64,000 nt of DNA from Acetoanaerobium noterae (GCF_900168025.1 NZ_FUYN01000004.1:1-64000), one strand, 5' to 3'; counted from the stretch's first letter, positions 7,595-16,607 are shown. A program made the numbers and translations. The notes: a model not told the origin generated them from the sequence alone.

Positions 7595-8077
7595 TTAGTT
7601 AAAATATTTTGAGGAGCCAAGTAGCTGTCTTTTTGCAGTTATTCTAGTCAAATCAGCTAGCTCTTGACTACTAATATCCTTAAATGAAATTGACATTACA
7701 AATTTTATATCTGTAAAGCTTTCATTTAAATCATATATTTCGTGAGTCAGCTTTATTTTTTCAAATTTATATACTTCTCTCAAATCTTGCTCTATATCAT
7801 CTGTTAGTTCATGAAGATACTCATTAATATCTTCAAAAAGTACTTGGTAATACTCCTCATCAATTTCAAATTCTTCATAAAGCTCTTCATCAAGAGGTTC
7901 AAACTTAAAAATGAAATTATCGAGCTTGCAATCAAATATCATTACATCTTTTTCTTTAAGGGAATCAGATATATCACTGATAGACACTATATCAGCCATG
8001 TTTTTTAAAAGTTGCTGTACATTATCACTAGAAATGCTTTTTTTCCCAGTTTTATTTGTGAAAGTGATTTCTACCAT
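7595..8077 (-). CDS. Acidic hypothetical protein
   Basis: 160 residues, strongly acidic in the middle (a Glu/Asp-rich stretch around LDEELYEEFEIDEEYY), with alternating predicted strands and helices, no membrane segment and no cysteine beyond one. I do not recognise the family. It has a good RBS (AAGGAGGG) and follows the nucleotidase gene by 12 bases, so it is probably co-transcribed with it. Confidence 0.7.
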   Translation of the reverse strand: MVEITFTNKTGKKSISSDNVQQLLKNMADIVSISDISDSLKEKDVMIFDCKLDNFIFKFEPLDEELYEEFEIDEEYYQVLFEDINEYLHELTDDIEQDLREVYKFEKIKLTHEIYDLNESFTDIKFVMSISFKDISSQELADLTRITAKRQLLGSSKYFN

Positions 8078-8089
8078 TTTATTCCCTCC

Positions 8090-8656
8090 TTACTGCTTAC
8101 CCAATTTATCAATATGAAGCTTAATGTCATTCCAATTCTGAACCCTAATGATATTTTTATGTGACAAGGTCTTATTATAATTAGTATCCATTAATAGGAC
8201 TTTTATTCCTGATTCTGCAATTTCTAATGAGTTTTGTGGATTATCCTCTATAAAAACATCGCAATTTAGCTCTTTTGCTTTATCTACTTTATAATAGCTT
8301 CCAAGTGAATGAAGCTGAACTTCAGGGATATCATACTTTTCAAGCCATTCCTTAGTTATTTCTGCCATTCTCTCACTTCTAGCAGTTACTATATACAGGT
8401 TATGATAGTTTATTAACTCATCAAATACCTCTTTAACTTTAGGAAGGATAGTAGCATTTCTGTGCATATGTTCCCCTTCTTTTTCATAAAATATATCTAT
8501 TTCTTCTCTATGAAGCTCATATAGCTCATCGATTCTATGAGTAGTGCAATCGTCTTGAGATAAATCTTTATTAAAATATTTATTAAAATAAGGCATAAAA
8601 TAATATGGATCTGTCATTGTTCCATCAATGTCTATACAAATATTTAGTCTTTTCAT
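8090..8656 (-). CDS. HAD-family 5'-nucleotidase-like phosphatase
   Basis: 188 residues. ICIDIDGTMTD near the N-terminus is HAD motif I (DxDGT, nucleophile and acid/base Asp). YIVTARSERM is motif II (Thr then Arg) and DVFIEDNPQNS is motif III/IV (paired acidic residues for Mg2+). The cap is a short helical insertion, as in the NT5C/YqfW-type nucleotidases. Substrate is unknown; dephosphorylation of a nucleotide is the family inference. It lies between a methyltransferase gene and an acidic hypothetical gene, all on the minus strand with short gaps. Confidence 0.8.
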   Translation of the reverse strand: MKRLNICIDIDGTMTDPYYFMPYFNKYFNKDLSQDDCTTHRIDELYELHREEIDIFYEKEGEHMHRNATILPKVKEVFDELINYHNLYIVTARSERMAEITKEWLEKYDIPEVQLHSLGSYYKVDKAKELNCDVFIEDNPQNSLEIAESGIKVLLMDTNYNKTLSHKNIIRVQNWNDIKLHIDKLGKQ

Positions 8657-8685
8657 TTATTCCTCCATCTTTCAGGCTATCTATA

Positions 8686-9831
8686 TCAATAAACGTATTT
8701 TTCCATAGTTGGGCTAACATTAAATAACTTTTTAATATTATTATATTCTTCTCTAGCTTTTTCATTTGAATTAGATTTTTTTATAGCTCTAATCATAAGA
8801 TTTTTAGGCGTGTCTATTGGAGATACATATTCTAAAGGTGTAACTTCATAGCCATGAGCTTCAATGAACAATGCTCTAAGCGAATCAGTTAAAAAATCGT
8901 TGAATCTAGATTTGAATATTCCATGTTTAATAAGTGAATCTATAGGAGAACTATTAATTTGATCTTTGAGTTCTTTATGACAGCAAGGAACTATCACAAG
9001 TGATTCGGCTTTACTTCTCATAGCTAAAGCTATTGCATAGTCTGTAGCTATATCACAAGCGTGAAGACTTATTACCATATCAATATGTCTATTTGGCATA
9101 TAGGTTCTTAGGTCCTCTTGGATGAACTCCATATTTTTATATCCGAGCCTGTTTGCTCTTTCTTTTGATGACTTAATTACATTTTCTTTATAGTCCACTC
9201 CTATAAAGTAACAGTTTTTCTTAAGAACTTCTTTTATATAGTAGTTGAGAACAAATGTAAGATATGATTTTCCGCATCCAGAATCCATTATGGTGATTGT
9301 TTCTCTATCGCTAAAGCAATTTAAAATTGGGTCAACTACCTCTACAAAATGATCTATTTGATTATATTTTCTAATCATATCATTTTTTATTTTTCCATCC
9401 TTGGTCATGATACCTATCTCTTTTAAAAGAGGTCCTGATTTAGATGACTTTATATAATATTCTCTTGAGTTACTTATCTGACTATCTGCATCAAACTCCT
9501 CAGAGGTGTCTTCATTTCTTGTAGTAACTTGCTTGTCATTTGCTTCTATAACTACTATTGTCCCTCTTTGAATATATCTAAAGTTCAAAGAATCATATAG
9601 AGCTGCTTCGGACATTAATTTATTTAACATATCCTGAAAACTCATACTTTGGCTTTCACCCTTAAAGATATATCTAAGCTCATCATTTATATTTACATAC
9701 TCGCCTTTAAACTGCTTTGTTCCAGATGTAAAGGTAAATTCAGCTTTAATAAAAAAATCTTTTTGCTCTAAATATCTAGAGTTCATTCCCATAAAAAATA
9801 ATTTCATTTTATCTAAAGCTTGCTTTTTCAA
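8686..9831 (-). CDS. Class I SAM-dependent methyltransferase
   Basis: 381 residues. An N-terminal domain of about 170 residues of unknown role is followed by the SAM-binding core: IMDSGCGKSYLTFVLNYYI (motif I), IGVDYKENVI (acidic loop) and DMVISLHACDIATDYAIA. The LHACDIATD signature resembles the methyltransferase family that includes glutathione-S-transferase C-terminal-domain-containing proteins; an RNA substrate is plausible but unproven. The TTG at 9831 follows a GGAG site at a rather long distance; an ATG eight codons later is an alternative start. A good promoter lies upstream. Confidence 0.75.
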   Translation of the reverse strand: MKKQALDKMKLFFMGMNSRYLEQKDFFIKAEFTFTSGTKQFKGEYVNINDELRYIFKGESQSMSFQDMLNKLMSEAALYDSLNFRYIQRGTIVVIEANDKQVTTRNEDTSEEFDADSQISNSREYYIKSSKSGPLLKEIGIMTKDGKIKNDMIRKYNQIDHFVEVVDPILNCFSDRETITIMDSGCGKSYLTFVLNYYIKEVLKKNCYFIGVDYKENVIKSSKERANRLGYKNMEFIQEDLRTYMPNRHIDMVISLHACDIATDYAIALAMRSKAESLVIVPCCHKELKDQINSSPIDSLIKHGIFKSRFNDFLTDSLRALFIEAHGYEVTPLEYVSPIDTPKNLMIRAIKKSNSNEKAREEYNNIKKLFNVSPTMEKYVY

Positions 9832-9864
9832 TATTTTTCACACTCCAAAACTCAAAGTCTTTTT

Positions 9865-9893
9865 ATTATATCAGATAGCAATATTTGATACAA
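9865..9893 (-). promoter_or_regulatory. Sigma-A-type promoter for the methyltransferase operon
   Basis: TTGTAT (9888-9893) and TATAAT (9865-9870) on the minus strand are separated by exactly 17 bases, 34 bases before the downstream TTG start. This separates the methyltransferase/nucleotidase/hypothetical unit from the upstream mrp operon. Confidence 0.65.
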
Positions 9894-9910
9894 CAGTATA
9901 TATGAGTAGA

Positions 9911-11497
9911 TTATATTATAAAATTAAAACTTATTAGTGAGAATAAAAATATTACTAATAAGAAAACGGAGTTTTCAAAGCTGAGATTAAAATGTCTTAG
10001 CTTATATAATATCTTATGTTCTTTTTCTACATAATTTTTATTAATAAAAATCGCAAGTACTACGAAGATAAAGTATTCAAAAATCATAATTATATTTGGA
10101 TTTCCAAAAAAATAATCAATTTTTATCATAAAAATATTTTCAATAAATGTAGGATTAAGTCCTAAAATCAGTGCTGGTATCAGTAAAATTAAGAAGGAGA
10201 TTTTAGTTTTAATATTTATGTTATATTTTGTTCCTTTTCCTTTAAATATCTGGAAAAACTTTAAAGTGTAAATTAAGGTTCCAATATTTATAAATGAAAA
10301 AAGCAGATAAGCTATACCAAAATCCTTAACAGAGTATTTGACAATATCTTTGCTTATGTAACCACTAAACATGGGTAGGCCTATAAGAGAGAACAGACTT
10401 AATATCATAAGAATACTCATAAATGGCGAAGATTCATAAACTCCTCTAATTTCATTTAATCTTCTTTTGTTCGTTTTATTGATTATAAGACCAACAGTTA
10501 AGAAAAGTAAGCTTTTTGCAAATGCATGTGAAAATATATGGTAAACTCCACCGACTAGTCCATATCCAGATAATCTACTGATTGCCATAAGCATTATTCC
10601 TATTTGAGAAATACTGCTAAAAGCAAGAAGCTGCTTTATATCTTTTTGAGCTATGGCAAATATTGTTCCTGATAGAGAGGTTATTAAGCCAATATATAAT
10701 AAGTATTCTTTTAGCAACCATGGTTGAAATACTAAACCAATTTTTATAAACACATAAAGACCAGATTTTACTAATAATCCTGATAATAGTGCTGACACTG
10801 CAGCAGGAGCTGCTCCATGCGCTTTAGGAAGCCAATTGTATACAGGAAAAAACGCTGATTTTACACCCATGGATACTATTATAAAAATATATGACATTTG
10901 AATGAAGGGATTTGAAAACATGGAGGGTAGAATTTCTTTAGCGAGAGTCATATTGAGTGTACCTATAGATTGATAAATCACTGCTACTCCTATAAGGTAA
11001 AACATCATACCTATGCTATTAAATAAAAGGTAATAGAACCCCGCTCTAAAAGAATAACTATCACGTTTATATACTATTAAAATAGTTGAAATTATTGTCA
11101 TTAATTCTATAAATACAAATATCGTAAAAAAGTCATTGGCTTGCAAGAATCCAAGAAAAACTCCCTCTAAAAAAATAAGAAAGAATCCAAATCTTAAATC
11201 ATTTTTAATTTTATCGTAATTATAAAAAATAAGTGCCCACCATATGATAATAGCAAGGATACTAAATGCAAGTGCAATTCTATCCATTTTTAATTCTATT
11301 CCTGAAACTTTAGAATAGCCTCCAAGTACAAATGCAAATCCTTGGCTATGCCCAATTTTAGTATATGTATCAAGAATTATAAATGTAATCGATGATTGCA
11401 TTATTAAAACTAATTTTTCGATATGCTTAATTTTAAACGAATAAATTGTTACAGCTGTGATAATTGGTAAAAAAATTAGAAATAGCGTTTGAGTCAT
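9911..11497 (-). CDS. mrpD: Mrp/Mbh antiporter subunit D (NuoN/NuoM-like ion channel)
   Basis: 528 residues with about 14 predicted membrane helices. It carries the proton-translocating oxidoreductase core, including FIFIELMTIISTILIVY (the conserved Glu in TM5), GVKSAFFPVYNWLPKAHGAAPAA (Lys in TM7, then PxAH) and the TM12 region. This subunit conducts cations in Mrp antiporters and corresponds to MbhH of membrane-bound hydrogenases. It is the last gene of the operon, 3 bases after mrpC, and is the only full antiporter-like subunit encoded here. Confidence 0.9.
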   Translation of the reverse strand: MTQTLFLIFLPIITAVTIYSFKIKHIEKLVLIMQSSITFIILDTYTKIGHSQGFAFVLGGYSKVSGIELKMDRIALAFSILAIIIWWALIFYNYDKIKNDLRFGFFLIFLEGVFLGFLQANDFFTIFVFIELMTIISTILIVYKRDSYSFRAGFYYLLFNSIGMMFYLIGVAVIYQSIGTLNMTLAKEILPSMFSNPFIQMSYIFIIVSMGVKSAFFPVYNWLPKAHGAAPAAVSALLSGLLVKSGLYVFIKIGLVFQPWLLKEYLLYIGLITSLSGTIFAIAQKDIKQLLAFSSISQIGIMLMAISRLSGYGLVGGVYHIFSHAFAKSLLFLTVGLIINKTNKRRLNEIRGVYESSPFMSILMILSLFSLIGLPMFSGYISKDIVKYSVKDFGIAYLLFSFINIGTLIYTLKFFQIFKGKGTKYNINIKTKISFLILLIPALILGLNPTFIENIFMIKIDYFFGNPNIIMIFEYFIFVVLAIFINKNYVEKEHKILYKLRHFNLSFENSVFLLVIFLFSLISFNFII

Positions 11498-11500
11498 AGA

Positions 11501-11836
11501 TTAACCATCCTTTTCCATGATTTCTTGCCAGTTAAGAGTTTCATAATGATGATAAATTTTTATGCTAATCATAAGAGCAAGAGCTGAAATAGCACTTCCA
11601 ATTATAATAGTTGTAATCATAAGGGCCTGAGGAAGTGGATCTACCATATTTGTAAGATTTCCAGGATGTATAGGAGAAATACCATTCTTTTTATCTGCAA
11701 AGGAAAGATATAAAAGAACGATTGCACTTTCCATTATTTGAAGGCAAATTATAGATTTAATTATATTTTTACTCATGGCTAAGCCATATAAACCCAAAGC
11801 AACAGTTAATAAAGACATAATAATTCTAAAATCCAT
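11501..11836 (-). CDS. mrpC: Mrp/Mbh antiporter subunit C (NuoK-like)
   Basis: 111 residues, three predicted membrane helices, with CLQIMESAIVLLYLS containing the conserved glutamate of NuoK/MrpC proteins and the family signature DPLPQALMITTIIIGSA. The ATG at 11836 is chosen because GAGGAGG lies just upstream; it begins inside the 3' end of mrpB (11-base overlap), a usual arrangement in mrp operons. Confidence 0.9.
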   Translation of the reverse strand: MDFRIIMSLLTVALGLYGLAMSKNIIKSIICLQIMESAIVLLYLSFADKKNGISPIHPGNLTNMVDPLPQALMITTIIIGSAISALALMISIKIYHHYETLNWQEIMEKDG

Positions 11837-12236
11837 CGTCTTCCTCCTCAATGAAGCTTTCTACTATGCATATTAGACCTACACATACCTTTGCAGCTAT
11901 TATAAGATTTAATAAAATAAAAAAAACTCTTTTTGAAATCATGCTATCGTTTAATATTGGATTAGTAAAGTAAACACCTTTTGATAGTACGCTTAAAAAT
12001 CCTGCTATTATTAGTAGAAAAAATAATACCTTTTCAAACTTTACCCATTTAGTCAAATCTATATTTTTATCTTCTGAAATAAAATAAAACGCTAAATAAG
12101 CAGTGGTTAGTATAGCTCCACCTTGAAAACCTCCTCCTGGTGATACATCGCCAAAGGAAATAATATAGATGCCAAATAACATCATAAACGGTAGTAAAAG
12201 CTTACTTATAGTTTCTAAGATAATTGAGGTTTTCAT
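11826..12236 (-). CDS. mrpB: Mrp/Mbh antiporter subunit B
   Basis: 136 residues with four predicted membrane helices. The signature FGDVSPGGGFQGGAILTTAY is diagnostic of MnhB/MrpB (MbhF). The start MKTSIILE is preferred because AGGTG lies upstream at a normal distance. It follows the MbhE-like subunit by 12 bases. Confidence 0.92.
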   Translation of the reverse strand: MKTSIILETISKLLLPFMMLFGIYIISFGDVSPGGGFQGGAILTTAYLAFYFISEDKNIDLTKWVKFEKVLFFLLIIAGFLSVLSKGVYFTNPILNDSMISKRVFFILLNLIIAAKVCVGLICIVESFIEEEDDGF

Positions 12237-12248
12237 AATAATCACCTG

Positions 12249-12509
12249 CTAAAATTGTTCAAATTTTGATAGGAATAAAATTCCACTTACGGTTACTAGT
12301 AATATACTAGCTTCAAAAATTGTATCAAAATATCTATAATCTAAATATATTCCTGTTACAATGTTTTTTGCTCCCACCTCATCTAAGGCATTTGCAATAT
12401 AATATTCTCCAGATGAATTGCCGTTGTGATGAGGCATTTGATCTGATATCTTAAAAAAAACTAAAATAATAATAATTACCATGGCTATGAAACTTACTCT
12501 TTTAATCAT
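12249..12509 (-). CDS. MrpA C-terminal-like small subunit (MbhE-like)
   Basis: 86 residues: a membrane helix, then an extracytoplasmic loop and a second helix. NIVTGIYLDYRYFDTIFEAS with the following helix matches the last two helices of MrpA or the separate MbhE subunit (NIVTaIllDyRgfDTlgE motif). It overlaps the upstream MbhD-like gene by 8 bases. Here it is a separate gene, not part of a long MrpA. Confidence 0.85.
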   Translation of the reverse strand: MIKRVSFIAMVIIIILVFFKISDQMPHHNGNSSGEYYIANALDEVGAKNIVTGIYLDYRYFDTIFEASILLVTVSGILFLSKFEQF

Positions 12510-12795
12510 ACTCCACCTCTTTTAAGCTAGTATAATTCTTTTTACTACTTTCATTTTCATCAATATGGGAGGCTGATTTTGAGTGCTTTGATATCGAAAT
12601 AATATAAATCAAGGGAACAATAGCGCTTCCTATGGCTGCTTCTGCTAAAGCAACGTCAGGCGCATTGTATAAAAAATATAAAATAGCACATATAAGAGAA
12701 AATACTGAGCTATATATGACTATTTTCAAATTTTCTTTAGAAAAAATAATAACTATTAGTATGATTATAAGTAAAGCATGAAAAAAATATGTCAT
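12502..12795 (-). CDS. MrpA-derived small subunit (MbhD-like, DUF4040)
   Basis: 97 residues, three predicted membrane helices plus a charged tail. LYNAPDVALAEAAIGSAIVP is the signature of the MbhD/DUF4040 domain, which is found fused in MrpA of Bacillus but separate in Mbh-type complexes. The gene abuts mrpG directly and overlaps the MbhE-like gene. Confidence 0.87.
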   Translation of the reverse strand: MTYFFHALLIIILIVIIFSKENLKIVIYSSVFSLICAILYFLYNAPDVALAEAAIGSAIVPLIYIISISKHSKSASHIDENESSKKNYTSLKEVEYD

Positions 12796-13098
12796 TTAAT
12801 CAGCTCCTTTGTTTGGATTATAGCCCTGAACATAAGCTGAGTTTGCTATTATATGATTGCTAACAGGACCAGTTAAAAGCACAAATATAAGTATGAAAAT
12901 AAGCTTAATTAGGGATTCTGAATTATTAGCTCTTAACATTAAGGCTATAAGTGTAGTAATAGCTGCGACAGTATCTATTTGGCTGCTTGTAAGGAGCTTT
13001 GAATAGGCATCAGGATATCTAAAAATACCTATAATTCCAAAGCTTATATATATTACCGATAAAGCAAGAAGAAAATCAGATAAAAGAATTAATATCAT
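12796..13098 (-). CDS. mrpG: Mrp/Mbh antiporter subunit G
   Basis: 100 residues, three predicted membrane helices. GIIGIFRYPDAYSKLLTSSQ followed by DTVAAITTLIALML matches MnhG/MrpG (MbhC). The ATG overlaps the mrpF stop by four bases and has AGGAGG upstream. Confidence 0.92.
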   Translation of the reverse strand: MILILLSDFLLALSVIYISFGIIGIFRYPDAYSKLLTSSQIDTVAAITTLIALMLRANNSESLIKLIFILIFVLLTGPVSNHIIANSAYVQGYNPNKGAD

Positions 13099-13352
13099 TT
13101 TTGAAGTCCTCCTTTAAGAACAAATCTAGCTATGATAATTACTGTTAAAAAACCTATCATTCCATAGATTAATCCTATATCAAGAGACATGGAGTTTTGT
13201 TTATAGATTGCGTAGCTGCATATAAGTAGAATTGTTTTTACAGAGATTAGATTAAGAGATAAGAGTTTTTCCCATACAGTTTCTCCTATTATAAATTTAA
13301 CTAATATTGCAGCTATTGATATGCATAAAAAAATCATGAAAAATACTAGCAT
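13095..13352 (-). CDS. mrpF: Mrp/Mbh antiporter subunit F
   Basis: 85 residues with three predicted membrane helices; GLIYGMIGFLTVIIIARFV is typical of MnhF/MrpF (MbhB). The ATG at 13352 follows AAGGAGAGG and gives the usual length; an upstream in-frame start would overlap mrpE by 26 bases and has no good RBS. Confidence 0.85.
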   Translation of the reverse strand: MLVFFMIFLCISIAAILVKFIIGETVWEKLLSLNLISVKTILLICSYAIYKQNSMSLDIGLIYGMIGFLTVIIIARFVLKGGLQK

Positions 13353-13362
13353 AGCCCTCTCC

Positions 13363-13692
13363 TTATCCAAATATCTTATTATAATCATTCAAAATAGCTC
13401 TTTTGCTATGCTCTGGGTTACTATCAGAATCAATATCCAAAACAAAAAGAGTGCTTTCTTTTATATCAACAGTGATAGTGCCAGGTGTTAATGTTATGAA
13501 GTTTGCCATCATAGTTAAAATTACAGGATTAGTTGTAGGAAGAGTAATCTCAAGTATATGAGGATTCGACTGTTTTTTTATGATTCTTTTTATATGCAGA
13601 TATGCATCTTTATATATAGCAGGAAATAGTAATACAATATATTTTATAATAATTTTTAGCCAACGAAAAAATCTATATACTTTATTTTTCAT
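13363..13692 (-). CDS. mrpE: Mrp/Mbh antiporter subunit E
   Basis: 109 residues. A single N-terminal hydrophobic segment is followed by a soluble domain with LANxxTLTPGT-like sequence (MANFITLTPGTITVDI), the hallmark of MnhE/MrpE (MbhA). Typical MrpE is longer (about 160 residues) with extra helices, so this is the short form. It is the first gene of the operon. Confidence 0.88.
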   Translation of the reverse strand: MKNKVYRFFRWLKIIIKYIVLLFPAIYKDAYLHIKRIIKKQSNPHILEITLPTTNPVILTMMANFITLTPGTITVDIKESTLFVLDIDSDSNPEHSKRAILNDYNKIFG

Positions 13693-13752
13693 ACCTCACC
13701 CCATTTTTGATTAAATTTAAAAAATGCAAATTTGTTGGTAATCATTTATTTT

Positions 13753-13758
13753 ATTATA
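13753..13758 (-). promoter_or_regulatory. Candidate -10 box of the mrp operon
   Basis: A perfect minus-strand TATAAT lies 60 bases before mrpE, just beyond the terminator of the preceding gene. No convincing -35 hexamer is seen at 16-18 bases. Confidence 0.35.
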
Positions 13759-13778
13759 ACCTATACTATTATTTGATT

Positions 13779-13821
13779 AAAAATAAAGCGAAATCTATTA
13801 TTTAGGATTTCGCTTTATTTT
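13779..13821 (-). terminator. Terminator after the FG-GAP-like membrane protein gene
   Basis: AAAATAAAGCGAAATC pairs with GATTTCGCTTTATTTT across a 10-base loop, followed on the minus strand by a T-rich tract. It begins 5 bases after the stop of the upstream gene and isolates it from the mrp operon. Confidence 0.85.
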
Positions 13822-13825
13822 AATT

Positions 13826-14728
13826 CTAGTTATTTTTTTCTGGTTCGTTCTCTGAAGAGTATATATTTACAATCTTATTATCCTTATATGCGAATCCATT
13901 AAAGCTTTTTATATAGAATAAATCTGACTCCACTAATATATCATTATCACCATCAGCATCTACATCTGAAATTTTTAGCTGTGGATTACTTCCTCCATCC
14001 ATATCTTTCGGAAATCCAGTGTAGTATGCTCCTTGGCTATTTCCTATTAATATGAATAGTTTGTTATATGTAGTATCCGTATAATTTGATTTGCTTCCTA
14101 TAAGTAAAATAGAATCGCTCTCACCATCACCTGTTACATCTGAGCTAATTCTTTGAATCACTGTTGGTCTATCACCCATTTCATAATTATTTGGGTTATC
14201 ATAGTAAGCAAGCCTAGCTTCAACCATTAATTTATCACCACTAGTTGTAAGCTCATAGCTTACTGAATCTTTAATCCAAAATGCTCTAGGCTTTTTCTCG
14301 TCAGAGTCTGTAAAACTATCAGAAAGAGGCTTTCCAAGCCACTTATTCATCTCAGCATAAAGTTTATCCTTATCATTTTGATTATATGTCAATACTGTTT
14401 TATATACCCTTTTTTGCTTACCATAGTAATATCTTGTATCAGCTTCGATAGAAAACCATTTTTGTTTATAGTCAATATACTTTGTATCATCGCTCACCCC
14501 TTCTCCTTGGCTTCCTTCACCAAATAAATCGATTAGATTTGGCTTTAAGGTTGAATAGGCTATAAAAGGCTCAATAGGCGAGAAATCTGATTTCATAGAG
14601 GATTGATTTGTTTCTTTTTTTAATTCTCCAAAGCTATTGTAATAAAGTAGATATGCTCCACCTAAAACAATGGCTATTACTATAACAGAAATTCCAAGCA
14701 ATTTAGTAAATTTATTTTCATCTAACAT
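13826..14728 (-). CDS. Membrane-anchored extracytoplasmic protein with calcium-loop-like repeats
   Basis: 300 residues: a short cytoplasmic start, one membrane helix (about 13-33), then an extracytoplasmic domain. Two acidic loops, DVTGDGESD and DVDADGDND, each followed by a hydrophobic strand, resemble the calcium-binding loops of FG-GAP/VCBS repeats. No lipoprotein cysteine is present. The ATG at 14728 has AGGAG at normal distance; a GTG three codons earlier would sit on the RBS. Function unknown; it stands alone with its own terminator. Confidence 0.7.
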   Translation of the reverse strand: MLDENKFTKLLGISVIVIAIVLGGAYLLYYNSFGELKKETNQSSMKSDFSPIEPFIAYSTLKPNLIDLFGEGSQGEGVSDDTKYIDYKQKWFSIEADTRYYYGKQKRVYKTVLTYNQNDKDKLYAEMNKWLGKPLSDSFTDSDEKKPRAFWIKDSVSYELTTSGDKLMVEARLAYYDNPNNYEMGDRPTVIQRISSDVTGDGESDSILLIGSKSNYTDTTYNKLFILIGNSQGAYYTGFPKDMDGGSNPQLKISDVDADGDNDILVESDLFYIKSFNGFAYKDNKIVNIYSSENEPEKNN

Positions 14729-14807
14729 CAAGCTCACTCCTATAAAATATCATATAATATTAAGTCAAAATATATTAAACCCGTTGTTAATCAATCTAGA
14801 CTTATAA

Positions 14808-16607
14808 TTATAGCATAATATTTTTGTTGATGCACTTTTGGACATCAAGCAAAAATTCGCTAGGAAAAGCTATTTTTCTTTTGTTCATGGATAAATAGCT
14901 TATATATAAATTTTTTTTAGTTCTTGATATAGCAACGTAAGCTAGTCGTCTTTCTTCTTCAATATCATTGGCACGAATATGGGGGAACTGGCCTTCATTT
15001 ACAGATACCCAAAATATATTATCTGCTTCCAGTCCTTTGCTAGCATGTGCTGTGACTAATAAAACGTCACAAGATGAAATAGAATTGTTCAAAGAGGATA
15101 TAATTTGACTTTTATATTCTTTTTCAAGCATATTAATCCCATCTTTGATGCTAGTTTTATTATCAACTAAAGTATAAAAAACTTCAAAGAACTCATAAAG
15201 ATATTCAATATCTATACCGTACTTTTTTGAGTAGCTTATTAAGTAGTTATCGTAGCCTAAAGTAGTTCTTATACAATCTACTGCATCGATGAAGCTAAGG
15301 TTTTTTAAATTTGAGATTTGATTCTTAAGTACATTTAGTTTTATTGTTTTTTTAATTTTTGATACAGATATGCATCTAAAGTCATCCTCGTTATGAATAT
15401 AGTTTAGACCTCTGTCAGGTTTATTTCTAATTCTATTTATTTGATCTAATGAATAGTTTTGAGATAATTTTAAATATGACATTATATCTTTAAATATAAA
15501 ATTAGAAAAGAAATTGAACTCTTTATCCTTTATCTTAAACTTTATATTATAATCTCTCATTGATTTTATGAAAGGCAATATTTCAAAATTAGTACGAGAA
15601 ATAATCATGTTGCTAGTACTTTTAGACTGCTTAATTTCATTTGCAATATTCTTAGCTTGCTCGATTACATCGGTATATTTTATAATCCTAACAAATCCCT
15701 GATTATTTTTTCCTGATTCTATTATTTTGCTAGTTCTAGATTTATTTTTTGATATTAGTTCATTAGCAACATTTAGAATTTCAGGAGGACACCTATAGCT
15801 TTTTATTATTGGATATATCTTTGCATTTTTAAAATAATTTGTAAAATTTACCATAAATACAGGACTAGCACCCCTAAAACCATAAATAGATTGGTCTTCA
15901 TCTCCTACAACAAATAAATTTTCATCTGAGGATAAGAATAATCTTATTGTATCAAACTGAACTTTGTTAATATCTTGAAACTCATCAATTATAAAATACA
16001 TGTATCTTTTTCTAATTAAATTTAATATATGAGGATTAGATTTTACCAGATGGTGAGTTTTGCTTAGAATATCATCAAAATCTAGTTTATTATTATCCTC
16101 TAGCCAGCTATTATACTTAATATATATTGTTTTAATAAAGTCATTTTCAAAATTTATTTTAGCATTCCTATTATCAAAATCATAATTTGAATTCTTAATT
16201 TCTGATATTTTTGAAGATATAATATCTAGAGCTTCATTTGGTATATAATTAGAGGATATAATGTTAGATATGATATTTATTATGAGGTTATTTTTTTCTT
16301 CATTGCCTATAACTGAATCTTTAGGGTATGAAAAGTAATCTTTTAAAATACTTAAGAAAAAGCTATGAATTGTTCCAAAAAATACACTGCCTAAGCAAGA
16401 ATCTTTTATTATTGTTCTTTGCTTTAGTTCACTCGAGGAATATCTAGTAAAGCTAAGTGCTACAATGCTCTTAGGGTCTATATTCAAAACATTAACCATA
16501 TTATAGATTCTTTCTGTAATTACACTAGTTTTTCCACATCCCGGACCTGCTATTACAAGAGCTGGTCCACTACTATGATATATAGCTTCTTTTTGTTCAA
16601 AATCCAT
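14808..16607 (-). CDS. UvrD/Rep-type superfamily 1 DNA helicase, short form
   Basis: 599 residues, shorter than UvrD or PcrA (about 720). Motif I is GPGCGKTS near residue 21, motif II DEFQD, motif III VGDEDQSIYGFRGA, motif V VTAHASKGLEADNIFWVSVN and motif VI RRLAYVAISRTKKNLY. These are complete, so a 3'-5' ATP-dependent DNA helicase activity is expected. The ATG at 16607 has AAGGA at a workable distance; a GTG three codons upstream is too close to it. It is transcribed divergently from an RNase-H-like exonuclease gene 72 bases away, suggesting a joint role in DNA repair. Confidence 0.88.
   Translation of the reverse strand: MDFEQKEAIYHSSGPALVIAGPGCGKTSVITERIYNMVNVLNIDPKSIVALSFTRYSSSELKQRTIIKDSCLGSVFFGTIHSFFLSILKDYFSYPKDSVIGNEEKNNLIINIISNIISSNYIPNEALDIISSKISEIKNSNYDFDNRNAKINFENDFIKTIYIKYNSWLEDNNKLDFDDILSKTHHLVKSNPHILNLIRKRYMYFIIDEFQDINKVQFDTIRLFLSSDENLFVVGDEDQSIYGFRGASPVFMVNFTNYFKNAKIYPIIKSYRCPPEILNVANELISKNKSRTSKIIESGKNNQGFVRIIKYTDVIEQAKNIANEIKQSKSTSNMIISRTNFEILPFIKSMRDYNIKFKIKDKEFNFFSNFIFKDIMSYLKLSQNYSLDQINRIRNKPDRGLNYIHNEDDFRCISVSKIKKTIKLNVLKNQISNLKNLSFIDAVDCIRTTLGYDNYLISYSKKYGIDIEYLYEFFEVFYTLVDNKTSIKDGINMLEKEYKSQIISSLNNSISSCDVLLVTAHASKGLEADNIFWVSVNEGQFPHIRANDIEEERRLAYVAISRTKKNLYISYLSMNKRKIAFPSEFLLDVQKCINKNIML

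Noticed and set aside
9911-13692. Membrane-bound hydrogenase or complex I operon
   Set aside because: Only antiporter-type subunits are present; no NiFe large or small subunit, ferredoxin subunit or NuoH-like gene is found.
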